From assembly GCA_030148005.1 (NCBI GenBank), contig JASBUI010000040.1, forward strand, positions 84,663 to 148,662: 64,000 bases of DNA, written 5' to 3'. This DNA is from Paracoccaceae bacterium (lineage in GTDB: Bacteria; Pseudomonadota; Alphaproteobacteria; Rhodobacterales; Rhodobacteraceae). Positions 44,098 through 52,389 of this stretch are shown piece after piece (positions within the stretch are counted from its first letter, which is position 1; each line of letters starts with the position of its first letter). The notes under the pieces are model-generated. The model was not told the DNA's origin. It saw only the letters and a list, made by a program, of their open reading frames with translations, and searched no databases. The position numbers were made by a program, and so were the translations under genes.

Positions 44098-45064
44098 TGA
44101 AGACAGCGGCATGGTGACCCTTGGCGGCCCGACCATGGGCACAAGGTATTCGGTGACGATCCCGGCGGCGCAACTGCAACGCGCCGATCAGGCCAACCTT
44201 GGCGCGCAGCTTCAGGCGGCCGTCGATCTGGTGGACGAACAGATGTCGCGCTGGATCGAAGGCTCTGATCTGAACCGGCTGAACCGGGCGGCGGTCGGGG
44301 CGGCGGTTGCGGTGCCCCAGCAGATGCGCGCGGTGCTGGCGGCGGCGCTTGTGATCGGGCGCGAAAGTGATGGGGCCTTTGATGTGGGCGTTTCCGGCAA
44401 TGTCGCCTTTTGGGGCTTTGGGCCAGAGGCGGCAGCGCCCGCATGGGCACCTGCGCCGGGCCCCGCCAAATCCGCGCAAGGCGCGCTGATCATGTCGGCA
44501 GAGGCGGGCACGGTCACCAAGCTTTCGCCAGTGCAGGTTGATCTGTGCGGCATCGCCAAGGGCTATGGCGTTGATCTTCTGGCCGATGTTCTGGAGGCGG
44601 CGGGCCTGCGCCGCTACATGGCTTCGATCGATGGCGAGTTGCGGGTGTCGGGCAACAGTCAGGACAGCGGCAATTCAGGATGGGCGGTCGGGCTTGAACG
44701 GCCAGAGCCGGGCATCCGGCAGGTGGAATGCGTCTTGCATTGCACCGATCTTGGGCTGGCAACCTCTGGCGGGTACCGGCGCTTTCGCCATGACGGGCGG
44801 GGCCATGTGACCCATACGATCGACCCTGACAGCGGCCTGCCGCTTAGCGCAATCGGCTCTTCGGTGACGGTGGCGCATGAAAGCTGCGCCTTGGCGGATG
44901 CATGGGCAACGGCGCTTATGGTCATGGGGCCGGACAGGGGGATGGAGTTTGCGCGCCAAAAGGGGCTTCACGCGCTTTTTCTGACGCTTGATGAGGATGG
45001 TAAGGGCACCAAGCGGCGCGGCAGCGGGATCATGCGCCAGCTTTGCCCGCCGGATGGCCCCTGA
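44087..45064 (+). CDS. apbE: FAD:protein FMN transferase
   Basis: The 325-residue enzyme transfers FMN from FAD to a Thr/Ser of a periplasmic target. Family features are the opening LGGPTMGTRYSVTIP (about 12-26), WIEGSDLNRLN (near 58), DLCGIAKGYGVDLLAD (near 152-167), ASIDGELRVSG (near 183) and HTIDPDSGLPLS with the metal-binding aspartate near 265. No signal peptide is visible, which is unusual for ApbE; modification may occur before export or the start may lie elsewhere. It ends the operon, and the DUF2271 protein is the obvious candidate target. Confidence 0.9.
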   Translation: MSIDEDSGMVTLGGPTMGTRYSVTIPAAQLQRADQANLGAQLQAAVDLVDEQMSRWIEGSDLNRLNRAAVGAAVAVPQQMRAVLAAALVIGRESDGAFDVGVSGNVAFWGFGPEAAAPAWAPAPGPAKSAQGALIMSAEAGTVTKLSPVQVDLCGIAKGYGVDLLADVLEAAGLRRYMASIDGELRVSGNSQDSGNSGWAVGLERPEPGIRQVECVLHCTDLGLATSGGYRRFRHDGRGHVTHTIDPDSGLPLSAIGSSVTVAHESCALADAWATALMVMGPDRGMEFARQKGLHALFLTLDEDGKGTKRRGSGIMRQLCPPDGP

Positions 45065-45193
45065 CTTGGCTGCAACAACCCCCAGCTTTTGCAATATTGG
45101 CAATTGCATATAGGCCCAAACTTCGATTCTATTGGGAATATGGCTTATAAGCCCGAATAAACGGGCAGGGCGAAACGGGCAGGTTCAGGCGGT

Positions 45194-46231
45194 TTGAGTA
45201 TTCTTGCGATCACCTCTATGCGCAATGAGGGTCCTTATTGCGTTGAATGGGTTGCCCATCATCTGGCCGCCGGTTTCAGCAATTTTCTGATCTATTCCAA
45301 CGATTGCGACGATGGCACCGATGCAATTCTTGGCCGGCTGGATCGGGCCGGGATCATCACCCATGTCCCATTTCAGCCAAGCGGCGAGAAGTCGATCCAG
45401 TGGCAGGTTCTCAAGGCGGTAGAGCGGCACGCCGCCTACAAAGGCGCCGACTGGGCGATGTTTTTCGACTGTGATGAGTTTGTGAACCTGCGCGCGCCTT
45501 ATCAAAGCATTTCGGATGTCATCGCGGCGCTGCCGCCCGAGGCCGAGGCGATGGCGCTTCGCTGGCGGCTTTTCGGGAATGCGGGCCTTTTGGAGGCCCC
45601 GGGTGATCTGACGATCGCTGCCTACGACCGCGCCGCGCCCGAAGATGTGAACCTGCCGCTGGCGCATTTCTTCAAGACGCTGTTTCGCCCTGCCTCTTTC
45701 GCCAAGCCGGGCGTTCACCGCCCACGAGCCCGCAAGGATGCAGCGCCGATCTGGGTTGATGGAAGCGGTCAGCCACTGGGCCAAGGGTTTTCGCGCGCGC
45801 AGAAGAGGATCAACCTTTACGGCGTGCCGACCGCGTCCAAGCTGGTCCAGCTCAATCACTACTCGGTCCGCTCGGCCGAGGATTTCATGAACAAACGGGC
45901 GCGCGGGCTTCCCAACCACATGGATCGTGAGATCGGTCTTGGCTATTGGGTTGAGCGCAATTTCAATACGGTCAGTGACAGCAGTATCGCAGCGATGAAG
46001 CCCGCAACGCGCGCAGCAATGGACCGGCTTTTCGCCATTGAGGGGCTGGCAGAGGATCACGCAGCAGCAGTGGCCAGTCACCGGGCCCGTTTTGAAGAGG
46101 TCATGGAAGATCGCGGCGAGGTTCAGCTTTATTGGCACCTTGCCCTGTCGCCCGGAAGCGCGCCGCCTTCGCCCGAAGTGGCGCGGGCGCAGATCGCGCG
46201 GATAAGACAGGCGGGCCAGAACGATGGCTAA
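45194..46231 (+). CDS. glycosyltransferase family 2-like protein (Glyco_tranf_2_4 type)
   Basis: The 345-residue protein has the GT-A opening ITSMRNEGPYCVEWVAHH (about 6-23), IYSNDCDDGTD (near 33-43), and the DxD-like MFFDCDEFVNL (near 88-98) that binds the nucleotide-sugar metal. HYSVRSAEDFMNKRARG near 218 is a conserved late motif shared by the next two transferases. No membrane helix is seen. The start is a TTG at 45194. It overlaps the next gene by eight bases and heads a run of four glycosyltransferase-type genes, probably for a surface polysaccharide or protein glycan. Confidence 0.85.
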   Translation: MSILAITSMRNEGPYCVEWVAHHLAAGFSNFLIYSNDCDDGTDAILGRLDRAGIITHVPFQPSGEKSIQWQVLKAVERHAAYKGADWAMFFDCDEFVNLRAPYQSISDVIAALPPEAEAMALRWRLFGNAGLLEAPGDLTIAAYDRAAPEDVNLPLAHFFKTLFRPASFAKPGVHRPRARKDAAPIWVDGSGQPLGQGFSRAQKRINLYGVPTASKLVQLNHYSVRSAEDFMNKRARGLPNHMDREIGLGYWVERNFNTVSDSSIAAMKPATRAAMDRLFAIEGLAEDHAAAVASHRARFEEVMEDRGEVQLYWHLALSPGSAPPSPEVARAQIARIRQAGQNDG

Positions 46232-48491
46232 ACGACAAAGCGATACCGTTGGGGTTTTCCTTCAGCGCCGCCTTGAGGCGCAGGCGAGCGGCGACATCAC
46301 GCTTCTCAATTGCGTCGAGGCAGGCAGCGAGGTGATGCTTTTCTTCAAGGCCCATACGCCGCAGGACGATATCCGCCTTGGCGCAGAGCTTGAGGAAGTT
46401 GAGCGCAAAAGCATTGGCGAGGCGCCGTTCCTGCGTGCGCGGCGCATGAATTCCGCCGCTGGTGACCCGGTGCAGGTCCGTGTGTCCGGCGCTGACATCA
46501 AGGCGACGCCGGTCGCCGCCGAACCGGCGCTTTTTGAGGGGATGAACACCGGCCTTGCCGTTCGAAACGGCGAGACGGCAGAGGTCGTTCTTGACTGGCT
46601 GAACTATCACATCCGCCATCACGCGATGGACGGGGCGCTGATCGTCAATCGGGCCAAGCCGGGCACCGACAAGAAGTTTCTGCGCAAGCTGGAAGAGGGC
46701 GCGGCCAAGCTGGGCGGGCTAAAGCGGTTTGTGGTTCTGGATGCAGACGTTGCGCTGGGCCAGCCCGATCTGCCGCCCGAGGCGCATCCCTATAACGTGG
46801 TTGGCGCGCCGGGCAAGGACCGGATGAAGGGGCCGGGCCCTGATGCGTGGTCGGCGCCGCTGGGCGATGTTCTGATCTATGAACTGGTGCGGGCGCGTTT
46901 TTTAAGTGCGGCCCGCGCTGTGGCGAACATCGATGTCTTTGATCTTTTGGCGCGCGACGGGCGCGGCAACGTCTTTGACCGCGCTGTCAACTCGGCAACG
47001 GGATGCATCGCGCTTGAAGGCGTGCAGTGCTACCCATGGCGCGTTCGCAAGGGTGATGCGGCAGGTTTTGGCGATCATATCTGTGTCCCCTTTGACGCCG
47101 CCGGCGCGCGCAAACGCTGGTGCGTGGCGCCAAAGGTTGCGGGCGAGAATACCGTCTGGCGTCTGGTGCGGGTTGTGGGAACATCGCCCGGCCCCGATGA
47201 GGTTGCCGGTTTTCATCGCTACATGGCGCTGCGCCACCCCACCGGGTCAGTGTCCAAGATCGTCCCGAAGACAAGCCTGATCGAAAGCGAGACGCTTTTG
47301 GCAGAGGCGCGAGAGCTTTTCGGCCATGATCCGGTGCGCATGCCCGAAGAAAAGATGGAAAAGACCAGCGGCGGGCCGGTCAAGACCACCATAGTCACCA
47401 CGATGAAGAACGAAGGGCCCTTTATCCTTGAGTGGATCGCCTATCACCGGATGATCGGGGTGACCGATTTTCTGGTCTACACCAACGATTGCACCGATGG
47501 CACCGACACGCTTTTGGAAGTTCTGCAGGACAAGGGCATCGTCCAGCATCGCGACAACCCGTTCAAGAACACCGACCTTAAACCTCAGCACGCTGCATTG
47601 CAGGCCGCGGAAAAAGAGCCGTCGATCAAAAAGGCCGACTGGCTGATCTGCATGGACGTTGATGAGTTCATTTCGATCAAGGCGGGCAATGGATATCTGG
47701 CCGATCTCTTCAAGGCGGTGGGCGATGCCAATATGATCGCCATCACTTGGCGTCTTTTCGGCAATAGCGATATTCACGAATTTCGCGATGGCCTGCTGAT
47801 CGAAGATTTCACCCGCTGCGCGCCAGAGCTTATCCGCAAGCCGCATCAGGCGTGGGGATTCAAAACACTTTTCCGCAACTTGGGTATCTTCAAGAAACTG
47901 GGCGTGCACCGGCCAAAGGGGCTAAAGCCGCAGCTTTGGGAAGAGATCAATTGGGTCAACGGGTCGGGGCGGGCGATGCCGCCAAAGATGTACCGCAATG
48001 GCTGGCGTTCGACGACATCGACCTTTGGCTATGACCTTGTGACGCTGAACCACTATGCCGTTCGCTCTGCCGAAAGCTTTCTGGTCAAGCGCGATCGTGG
48101 CCGGGTGAACCATGTCGATCGCGATCAGGGGTTGGCCTATTGGTTTCGGATGAACAACAACGCGCAGGAAGACCTTTCCATTCAGCGCATGCTGCCCCCG
48201 CTGCGGGCCGAGTTGGACAAACTGATGGGCGATCCCGACATCCGCGCGGCGCATGAATATTCGGTGCAGATGCATCGACAGAAGATTGACGAGTTGAAGG
48301 CAACCAAGAACTATGCCGCCTTCTACGAGGAACTGACGGGCCGGCGCATGCAGCGTTTGTCGCGGATGCATGAACGCTTTGGCGCCAACGTCTTTTTGAC
48401 AGGGCCAGAGGCGGTTCCCGATGAAATCGTCGATAAAGACCCCGATGAGCCCTTCTTCTTTACGGTTGATAAGGGGGAGACGGCGCATTGA
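46224..48491 (+). CDS. large glycosyltransferase with a degenerate second transferase-like N-terminal half
   Basis: The 755-residue protein carries an active-looking GT-A domain in residues 385-680: TTMKNEGPFILEWIAYH, VYTNDCTDGTD, the DxD motif CMDVDEFI and HYAVRSAESFLVKRDRG. Residues 95-350 repeat the pattern weakly: AEVVLDWLNYHIRHH, DGALIVN and ANIDVFDLLA align with the corresponding motifs, but the Asn-Glu-Gly and DxD residues are changed. The N-terminal half therefore looks like an inactive or re-purposed copy from a tandem duplication. No signal peptide or membrane helix is seen. The stop codon overlaps a small downstream ORF. Confidence 0.85.
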   Translation: MAKRQSDTVGVFLQRRLEAQASGDITLLNCVEAGSEVMLFFKAHTPQDDIRLGAELEEVERKSIGEAPFLRARRMNSAAGDPVQVRVSGADIKATPVAAEPALFEGMNTGLAVRNGETAEVVLDWLNYHIRHHAMDGALIVNRAKPGTDKKFLRKLEEGAAKLGGLKRFVVLDADVALGQPDLPPEAHPYNVVGAPGKDRMKGPGPDAWSAPLGDVLIYELVRARFLSAARAVANIDVFDLLARDGRGNVFDRAVNSATGCIALEGVQCYPWRVRKGDAAGFGDHICVPFDAAGARKRWCVAPKVAGENTVWRLVRVVGTSPGPDEVAGFHRYMALRHPTGSVSKIVPKTSLIESETLLAEARELFGHDPVRMPEEKMEKTSGGPVKTTIVTTMKNEGPFILEWIAYHRMIGVTDFLVYTNDCTDGTDTLLEVLQDKGIVQHRDNPFKNTDLKPQHAALQAAEKEPSIKKADWLICMDVDEFISIKAGNGYLADLFKAVGDANMIAITWRLFGNSDIHEFRDGLLIEDFTRCAPELIRKPHQAWGFKTLFRNLGIFKKLGVHRPKGLKPQLWEEINWVNGSGRAMPPKMYRNGWRSTTSTFGYDLVTLNHYAVRSAESFLVKRDRGRVNHVDRDQGLAYWFRMNNNAQEDLSIQRMLPPLRAELDKLMGDPDIRAAHEYSVQMHRQKIDELKATKNYAAFYEELTGRRMQRLSRMHERFGANVFLTGPEAVPDEIVDKDPDEPFFFTVDKGETAH

Positions 48492-48637
48492 TGAAAGACA
48501 GCCCAGGGCGACCAAAGGCCCCATGGGGCAATGGGGCGACAAACGCCGAAAAATCGGCCACAATAGCGGCGAGTGTTTCGAAAAAGGAAACAATCGAAAA
48601 AACCAAGGCGCAAAGCCAAGTAGTGAATGAGCAGTAA
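48491..48637 (+). CDS. Possible 48-residue coupled ORF between glycosyltransferase genes
   Basis: Starting at the ATG that overlaps the preceding stop (TGATG at 48489-48493), this frame runs 48 codons to TAA at 48635-48637 and overlaps the next gene's start (48627). The predicted peptide is Lys/Ala/Thr/Gln-rich and hydrophilic (MKDSPGRPKAPWGNG opening). Overlaps on both sides are consistent with translational coupling, but there is no homology I recognise and it could be untranslated. Confidence 0.4.
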   Translation: MKDSPGRPKAPWGNGATNAEKSATIAASVSKKETIEKTKAQSQVVNEQ

Positions 48638-50489
48638 AGACATGTCAGCAAGCCAGAAGTACAGCGAAGTGATCGAGACCAATGGGGTCAAGGTTCCCTT
48701 CTTTCCGCACGTCATCACACCCAAGATCGAAAGGCCGATGCGCAACAACCGCTATGAGGGCGGCGAATGTGCGGCCCTTCGCGATATCCTGCAACCCGGC
48801 GACAGGGTGCTTGAACTGGGCGCGGGCATCGGGCTGATCTCTACTGTCGCGGCAATGGCCAACGGCGTGGCGTCGGTCACGGCGGTCGAGGCGAACCCCG
48901 AACTGATCCCGGTGATCGAAGAGACGCACAGGCTTAACGAGGTCACGACGGTTGATCTGCGCAACGGCGTTGTCTGTCCCAATGCGCAGAAAAAGGCGCC
49001 CTTTTACCTGCGCGCGGATTTCTGGGCCTCTTCGATGGAGCCGGATTCGCGCCCGTTCAAGAAAAAGAAGCATCTTCCCTGTTTCAACATCCACGCGCTG
49101 GTCGAAGAGACCAAGCCGACGGTCATCGTCTGTGATATCGAAGGGGGCGAGGCAGGGCTATTCGACGAGGTGGATCTGACGGGCGTGCGCGCGATGATCC
49201 TTGAGATGCATCCAAAGGTTTACGGCGAGAAGACGGTGAACGAGATCACCAACCTGATCGAAGGGCAGGGCCTGAAGTTTCAGGTGCCCGACAAACCCTC
49301 GACCGTGCGGTATTTTGAGCGCCCCGGTCAGGGTGGACAAAAGCCCGCGCCAGTCAAGGCCGAGGCGCCCCGGCCCGAACAATCCACAGAAGAGGTCGGC
49401 TCGCGCGCGGCGCTGATCATCAATCCAGACCTTAGCTGGATGACCGACAAGCCGTGGGAGCCGAAAAAGGCCCGCTTTCTGGTCACTACCTGCATGAAGG
49501 ACGAGGGGCCTTTCATTCTGGAATGGCTGGCGTGGCACAAGTCGATCGGCATTCAGGATTTCGTGGTTTTCACCAACGATTGCACCGATGGCACCGATCT
49601 TCTGTTGGACCGGCTTGAGGAAATGGGTGAGCTTCGGCACATGCCGAACCCGGCCAAGATATTTGAAAACCCCGCCTTTCAGCCCTTTGCGCTAGCCTAT
49701 ACGCCGCATCTGTCCGAGTTCAAGAAAGCCGATTTCTATATCTCGATGGATGTGGATGAGTTCATCAATGTGCGTGTCGGCAAGGGCAAGCTACATGAGC
49801 TGCTTGAAAAGACCGGCCCGTTTGATGCGCTGTCCATGAGCGAGTTGAACCACGGAAGCAACATGCGCGAAGAGTTTGAGCCGGGTCTGATGATCGATCA
49901 GTTCCCGCGCCATCAGCGCGAGGCGCCGGGCAAGTTCCGCTCGCGCCGCGGTGTCAAAACGATTGTGCGGCTGGGTGATAAGCTTAAATACGTCCGAAAC
50001 CATCGCCCGGACATGCGCATCGACGCCGGAGAGGTGACGTGGATCGATGGCTCGGCCCGGCCCACAGAGCACTTCCACAATGACGCGACCGAGAACGGCA
50101 TGGATATTCGCGGCAGCTATGACTTGGTTGCGCTTAACCATTTCTCGCTGCGCTCGCTCAATTCCTATCTGGTCAAGATGTTCCGCGGCGATGTGGTGGT
50201 CAAAGGCAAGATGGTCTCGCAACGCTACTGGCGGCAGCGTGACAGGCATGGCGAGGATCACATTAACTTTGATCGGCAAAAGCCTGACTTTAAAAAGAAA
50301 TACAATGCGCTTATGAAGGACGCAAAGCTGAAAAAGCTGCATGAGGAATGCTGCCGCGCGCATCAGGCCCGCATTGACGAACTGGTCAATCAGAAGGTCT
50401 TTAAAGAGCGCCGCGACTGGGTCCGTGACAGCATCTGGGCGCCGCAACTGGCCGAGGCGGCCAAGGCGCCCAAGAAGAAGGGCGGCTAA
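48627..50489 (+). CDS. FkbM-type methyltransferase fused to a glycosyltransferase
   Basis: The 620-residue protein has an S-adenosylmethionine-dependent FkbM-like domain in about residues 35-235 (VLELGAGIGLIS near 55, VEANPELIPVI near 86, and CDIEGGEAGLFDEV near 168), a linker rich in Pro/Ala/Glu (235-275), then a GT-A domain like its neighbours (TTCMKDEGPFILEWLAWH near 289, FTNDCTDGTD, SMDVDEFINV near 373, and HFSLRSLNSYLVK near 507). It could methylate and extend the same glycan. The downstream gene begins one base after its stop. The ATG at 48627 or 48642 may be used. Confidence 0.85.
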   Translation: MSSKDMSASQKYSEVIETNGVKVPFFPHVITPKIERPMRNNRYEGGECAALRDILQPGDRVLELGAGIGLISTVAAMANGVASVTAVEANPELIPVIEETHRLNEVTTVDLRNGVVCPNAQKKAPFYLRADFWASSMEPDSRPFKKKKHLPCFNIHALVEETKPTVIVCDIEGGEAGLFDEVDLTGVRAMILEMHPKVYGEKTVNEITNLIEGQGLKFQVPDKPSTVRYFERPGQGGQKPAPVKAEAPRPEQSTEEVGSRAALIINPDLSWMTDKPWEPKKARFLVTTCMKDEGPFILEWLAWHKSIGIQDFVVFTNDCTDGTDLLLDRLEEMGELRHMPNPAKIFENPAFQPFALAYTPHLSEFKKADFYISMDVDEFINVRVGKGKLHELLEKTGPFDALSMSELNHGSNMREEFEPGLMIDQFPRHQREAPGKFRSRRGVKTIVRLGDKLKYVRNHRPDMRIDAGEVTWIDGSARPTEHFHNDATENGMDIRGSYDLVALNHFSLRSLNSYLVKMFRGDVVVKGKMVSQRYWRQRDRHGEDHINFDRQKPDFKKKYNALMKDAKLKKLHEECCRAHQARIDELVNQKVFKERRDWVRDSIWAPQLAEAAKAPKKKGG

Positions 50490-50490
50490 G

Positions 50491-51495
50491 ATGGCGGCCC
50501 TTCCCAAGATCGCAACTCTCTGGATCGGTGGTCAGCTTTCGTGGCTGGAACAGCTTTGCCTTGTCTCCTTTGTGCACGCCGGGCATGAGACGACGCTTTA
50601 CAGCTATTCGCACATCGACAACGTACCCGACGGTGTCATTCAGAAACCCGCGCAGGAAATTTTTCCCGCAGAGCCGATGTATCGCCATGCCCGCACCGGC
50701 AGCCCGGCCATCCATGCCGATCTGTTCCGGCTCAACATGCTGAAGAAGACCGACCAGATCTGGGTTGATGCGGACATGTATTGTTACCGGCCCTTCGATT
50801 TCGGCACAAAGTCGGTCTTTGGCTGGGAAAAGCCGGGGCTGGTTTGTAATGCGGTTCTTGGATTACCTAAGAACTCTAAAGCACTGACAAACATGCTTAA
50901 ATTCTTTGAGGATGAGTATGCGATCGGTCCCTGGCTGAAGCCGTGGCAGCAGCAAGAGCTTATGGAAGAGCGGGACGCGGGAAAACCGGTGCACATGACC
51001 GAACAAAGCTGGGGCTTTACCGGGCCTGCATCTGTTACCTACTTCCTTCAGGAAAGTGGCGAGATTGAACATGCGCGCCCGCAGGCGGCGTTCTATCCGG
51101 TGTCCTTTAAGAACCGAAACCAGATGATCATAAGCCGCTTTGACGTTGAGGCGGATCTTACGGAAGAAACCTATGGCGTCCACTTCTGGGCGCGCCGGAT
51201 GAAGCCGCGGCTGGAAGAGAAGGAAAACAACCGCCCAAGGCGTGGCAGCTTTATGCACAGGCTGATCGAAAAGCACGGGATCAACCCCGACGATGCTATG
51301 ATCTCGCCCAAGAAAAAACCCGGCAAGAAAGAGATGCAAGACCCTGATTTTTGCGCGAAAATCGCGATTGAGGCTATGCGCTCTGACGTGTCGATCGACA
51401 GCCTGTCGCGCAAGTACAAGGTCGAGAAAAGCTTTATCAAGGACTGTGTCACGACGCTGACCAAGGCCGCGCCGGGCGTCTTTCGCGCGCGCTGA
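50491..51495 (+). CDS. glycosyltransferase with DXD sugar-binding region and an HTH-like C-terminal tail
   Basis: The 334-residue protein resembles the DXD-containing glycosyltransferase family that includes Och1 and capsule enzymes: HADLFRLNMLKK (near 72-83), DXD in IWVDADMYCYRPF (near 87-99), and TEQSWGFTGPASVTY (near 168). The last 55 residues (about 278-334) do not belong to that fold; AIEAMRSDVSIDSLSRKYKV looks like the helix-turn-helix of IS3-type transposases or sigma factors. Whether it binds DNA or is a chance resemblance is not clear. It ends the cluster, 21 bases before a convergent permease gene. Confidence 0.8.
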   Translation: MAALPKIATLWIGGQLSWLEQLCLVSFVHAGHETTLYSYSHIDNVPDGVIQKPAQEIFPAEPMYRHARTGSPAIHADLFRLNMLKKTDQIWVDADMYCYRPFDFGTKSVFGWEKPGLVCNAVLGLPKNSKALTNMLKFFEDEYAIGPWLKPWQQQELMEERDAGKPVHMTEQSWGFTGPASVTYFLQESGEIEHARPQAAFYPVSFKNRNQMIISRFDVEADLTEETYGVHFWARRMKPRLEEKENNRPRRGSFMHRLIEKHGINPDDAMISPKKKPGKKEMQDPDFCAKIAIEAMRSDVSIDSLSRKYKVEKSFIKDCVTTLTKAAPGVFRAR

Positions 51496-51516
51496 CGGGT
51501 CGGGGCGCGCGGCGGG

Positions 51517-52389
51517 CTAGCGCGTTGGCGCCCGGGCGTTTCTTTCGCCCATCGTGACCCAAAGCGCGGCCGTTACAACAAGGCCCGCGCCGGCAAAGAA
51601 CGACCAGTTGGGCACCTCGTCAAAGATCAGATAGCCCACCGTGACCGAAAAGATCAGGCTGAGATAGCTTAGAACCGACAGAAACCCGGCATCCCCCAAT
51701 TGGTGGGCCCGCAGGTAAAAAAGCTGGGCAAGGCTGGCAAAAAGGCCCACCGCCAGAAGCGGGGCAAGATGGGCGGGCGCAATGGGCGTCCAGTTTGCAA
51801 GCGCGATGGGCGCGCTGAAAAGGGTCAGGCCAACGGCGTAAAAGCTCATCAGGACGATCTTTGATACATCGCGAAGCCTGCGGGTGAGGATAACCGCGCC
51901 CGAACTGGCCAGAACCATGATCAAAAGCGCGATCAGCCCGGCCGCGTTTGCCGCCTCTTGCGGGTTCACGGCCACGGCAATGCCCGCCATCGCGGCAAGG
52001 GCAGCCATCCAGCGGCGCGGGCCGATCATCTCTTTGAGAACCAGCGCGGCAAGGATCATCGTCACCAGTGGCCGGGTGAAACCGACGGCGGTGAAAAAGG
52101 CCAGAGGCACGCGCGAGATTGCGTAAAAGCTGCTGCCAAGGGCCATGGCGGAAAAGGCCACACGGGCAAGGTGAACAGGCAGATCATCGATGCCGATGAA
52201 TTCGCGGCGCCTTTGCCAGATCCAAGGCGACAGAACCAAAACGCCAACAGAGGCGCGAAGAAAGACCAGTTGCGCAGGGCCGTAGCCGATCCCAAGCGCC
52301 TTGATGATTGACAGCGCCCAGATGTTCAGCGCCATGTCCGTGATAAGCCACGCGCCGCCAGTCAGGTTGCTGCGGGCCGGGGTGGTCAC
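51517..52389 (-). CDS. EamA/DMT-superfamily transporter
   Basis: The 290-residue protein has ten predicted membrane helices in two EamA repeats, starting with NLTGGAWLITDMALNIWALS. The family exports or imports small metabolites. The GTG start at 52389 overlaps the stop of the upstream deacetylase gene (GTGA), so it belongs to the ROK-regulator/deacetylase operon and may move the deacetylase product or a related compound. Substrate is unknown. Confidence 0.85.
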   Translation of the reverse strand: MTTPARSNLTGGAWLITDMALNIWALSIIKALGIGYGPAQLVFLRASVGVLVLSPWIWQRRREFIGIDDLPVHLARVAFSAMALGSSFYAISRVPLAFFTAVGFTRPLVTMILAALVLKEMIGPRRWMAALAAMAGIAVAVNPQEAANAAGLIALLIMVLASSGAVILTRRLRDVSKIVLMSFYAVGLTLFSAPIALANWTPIAPAHLAPLLAVGLFASLAQLFYLRAHQLGDAGFLSVLSYLSLIFSVTVGYLIFDEVPNWSFFAGAGLVVTAALWVTMGERNARAPTR

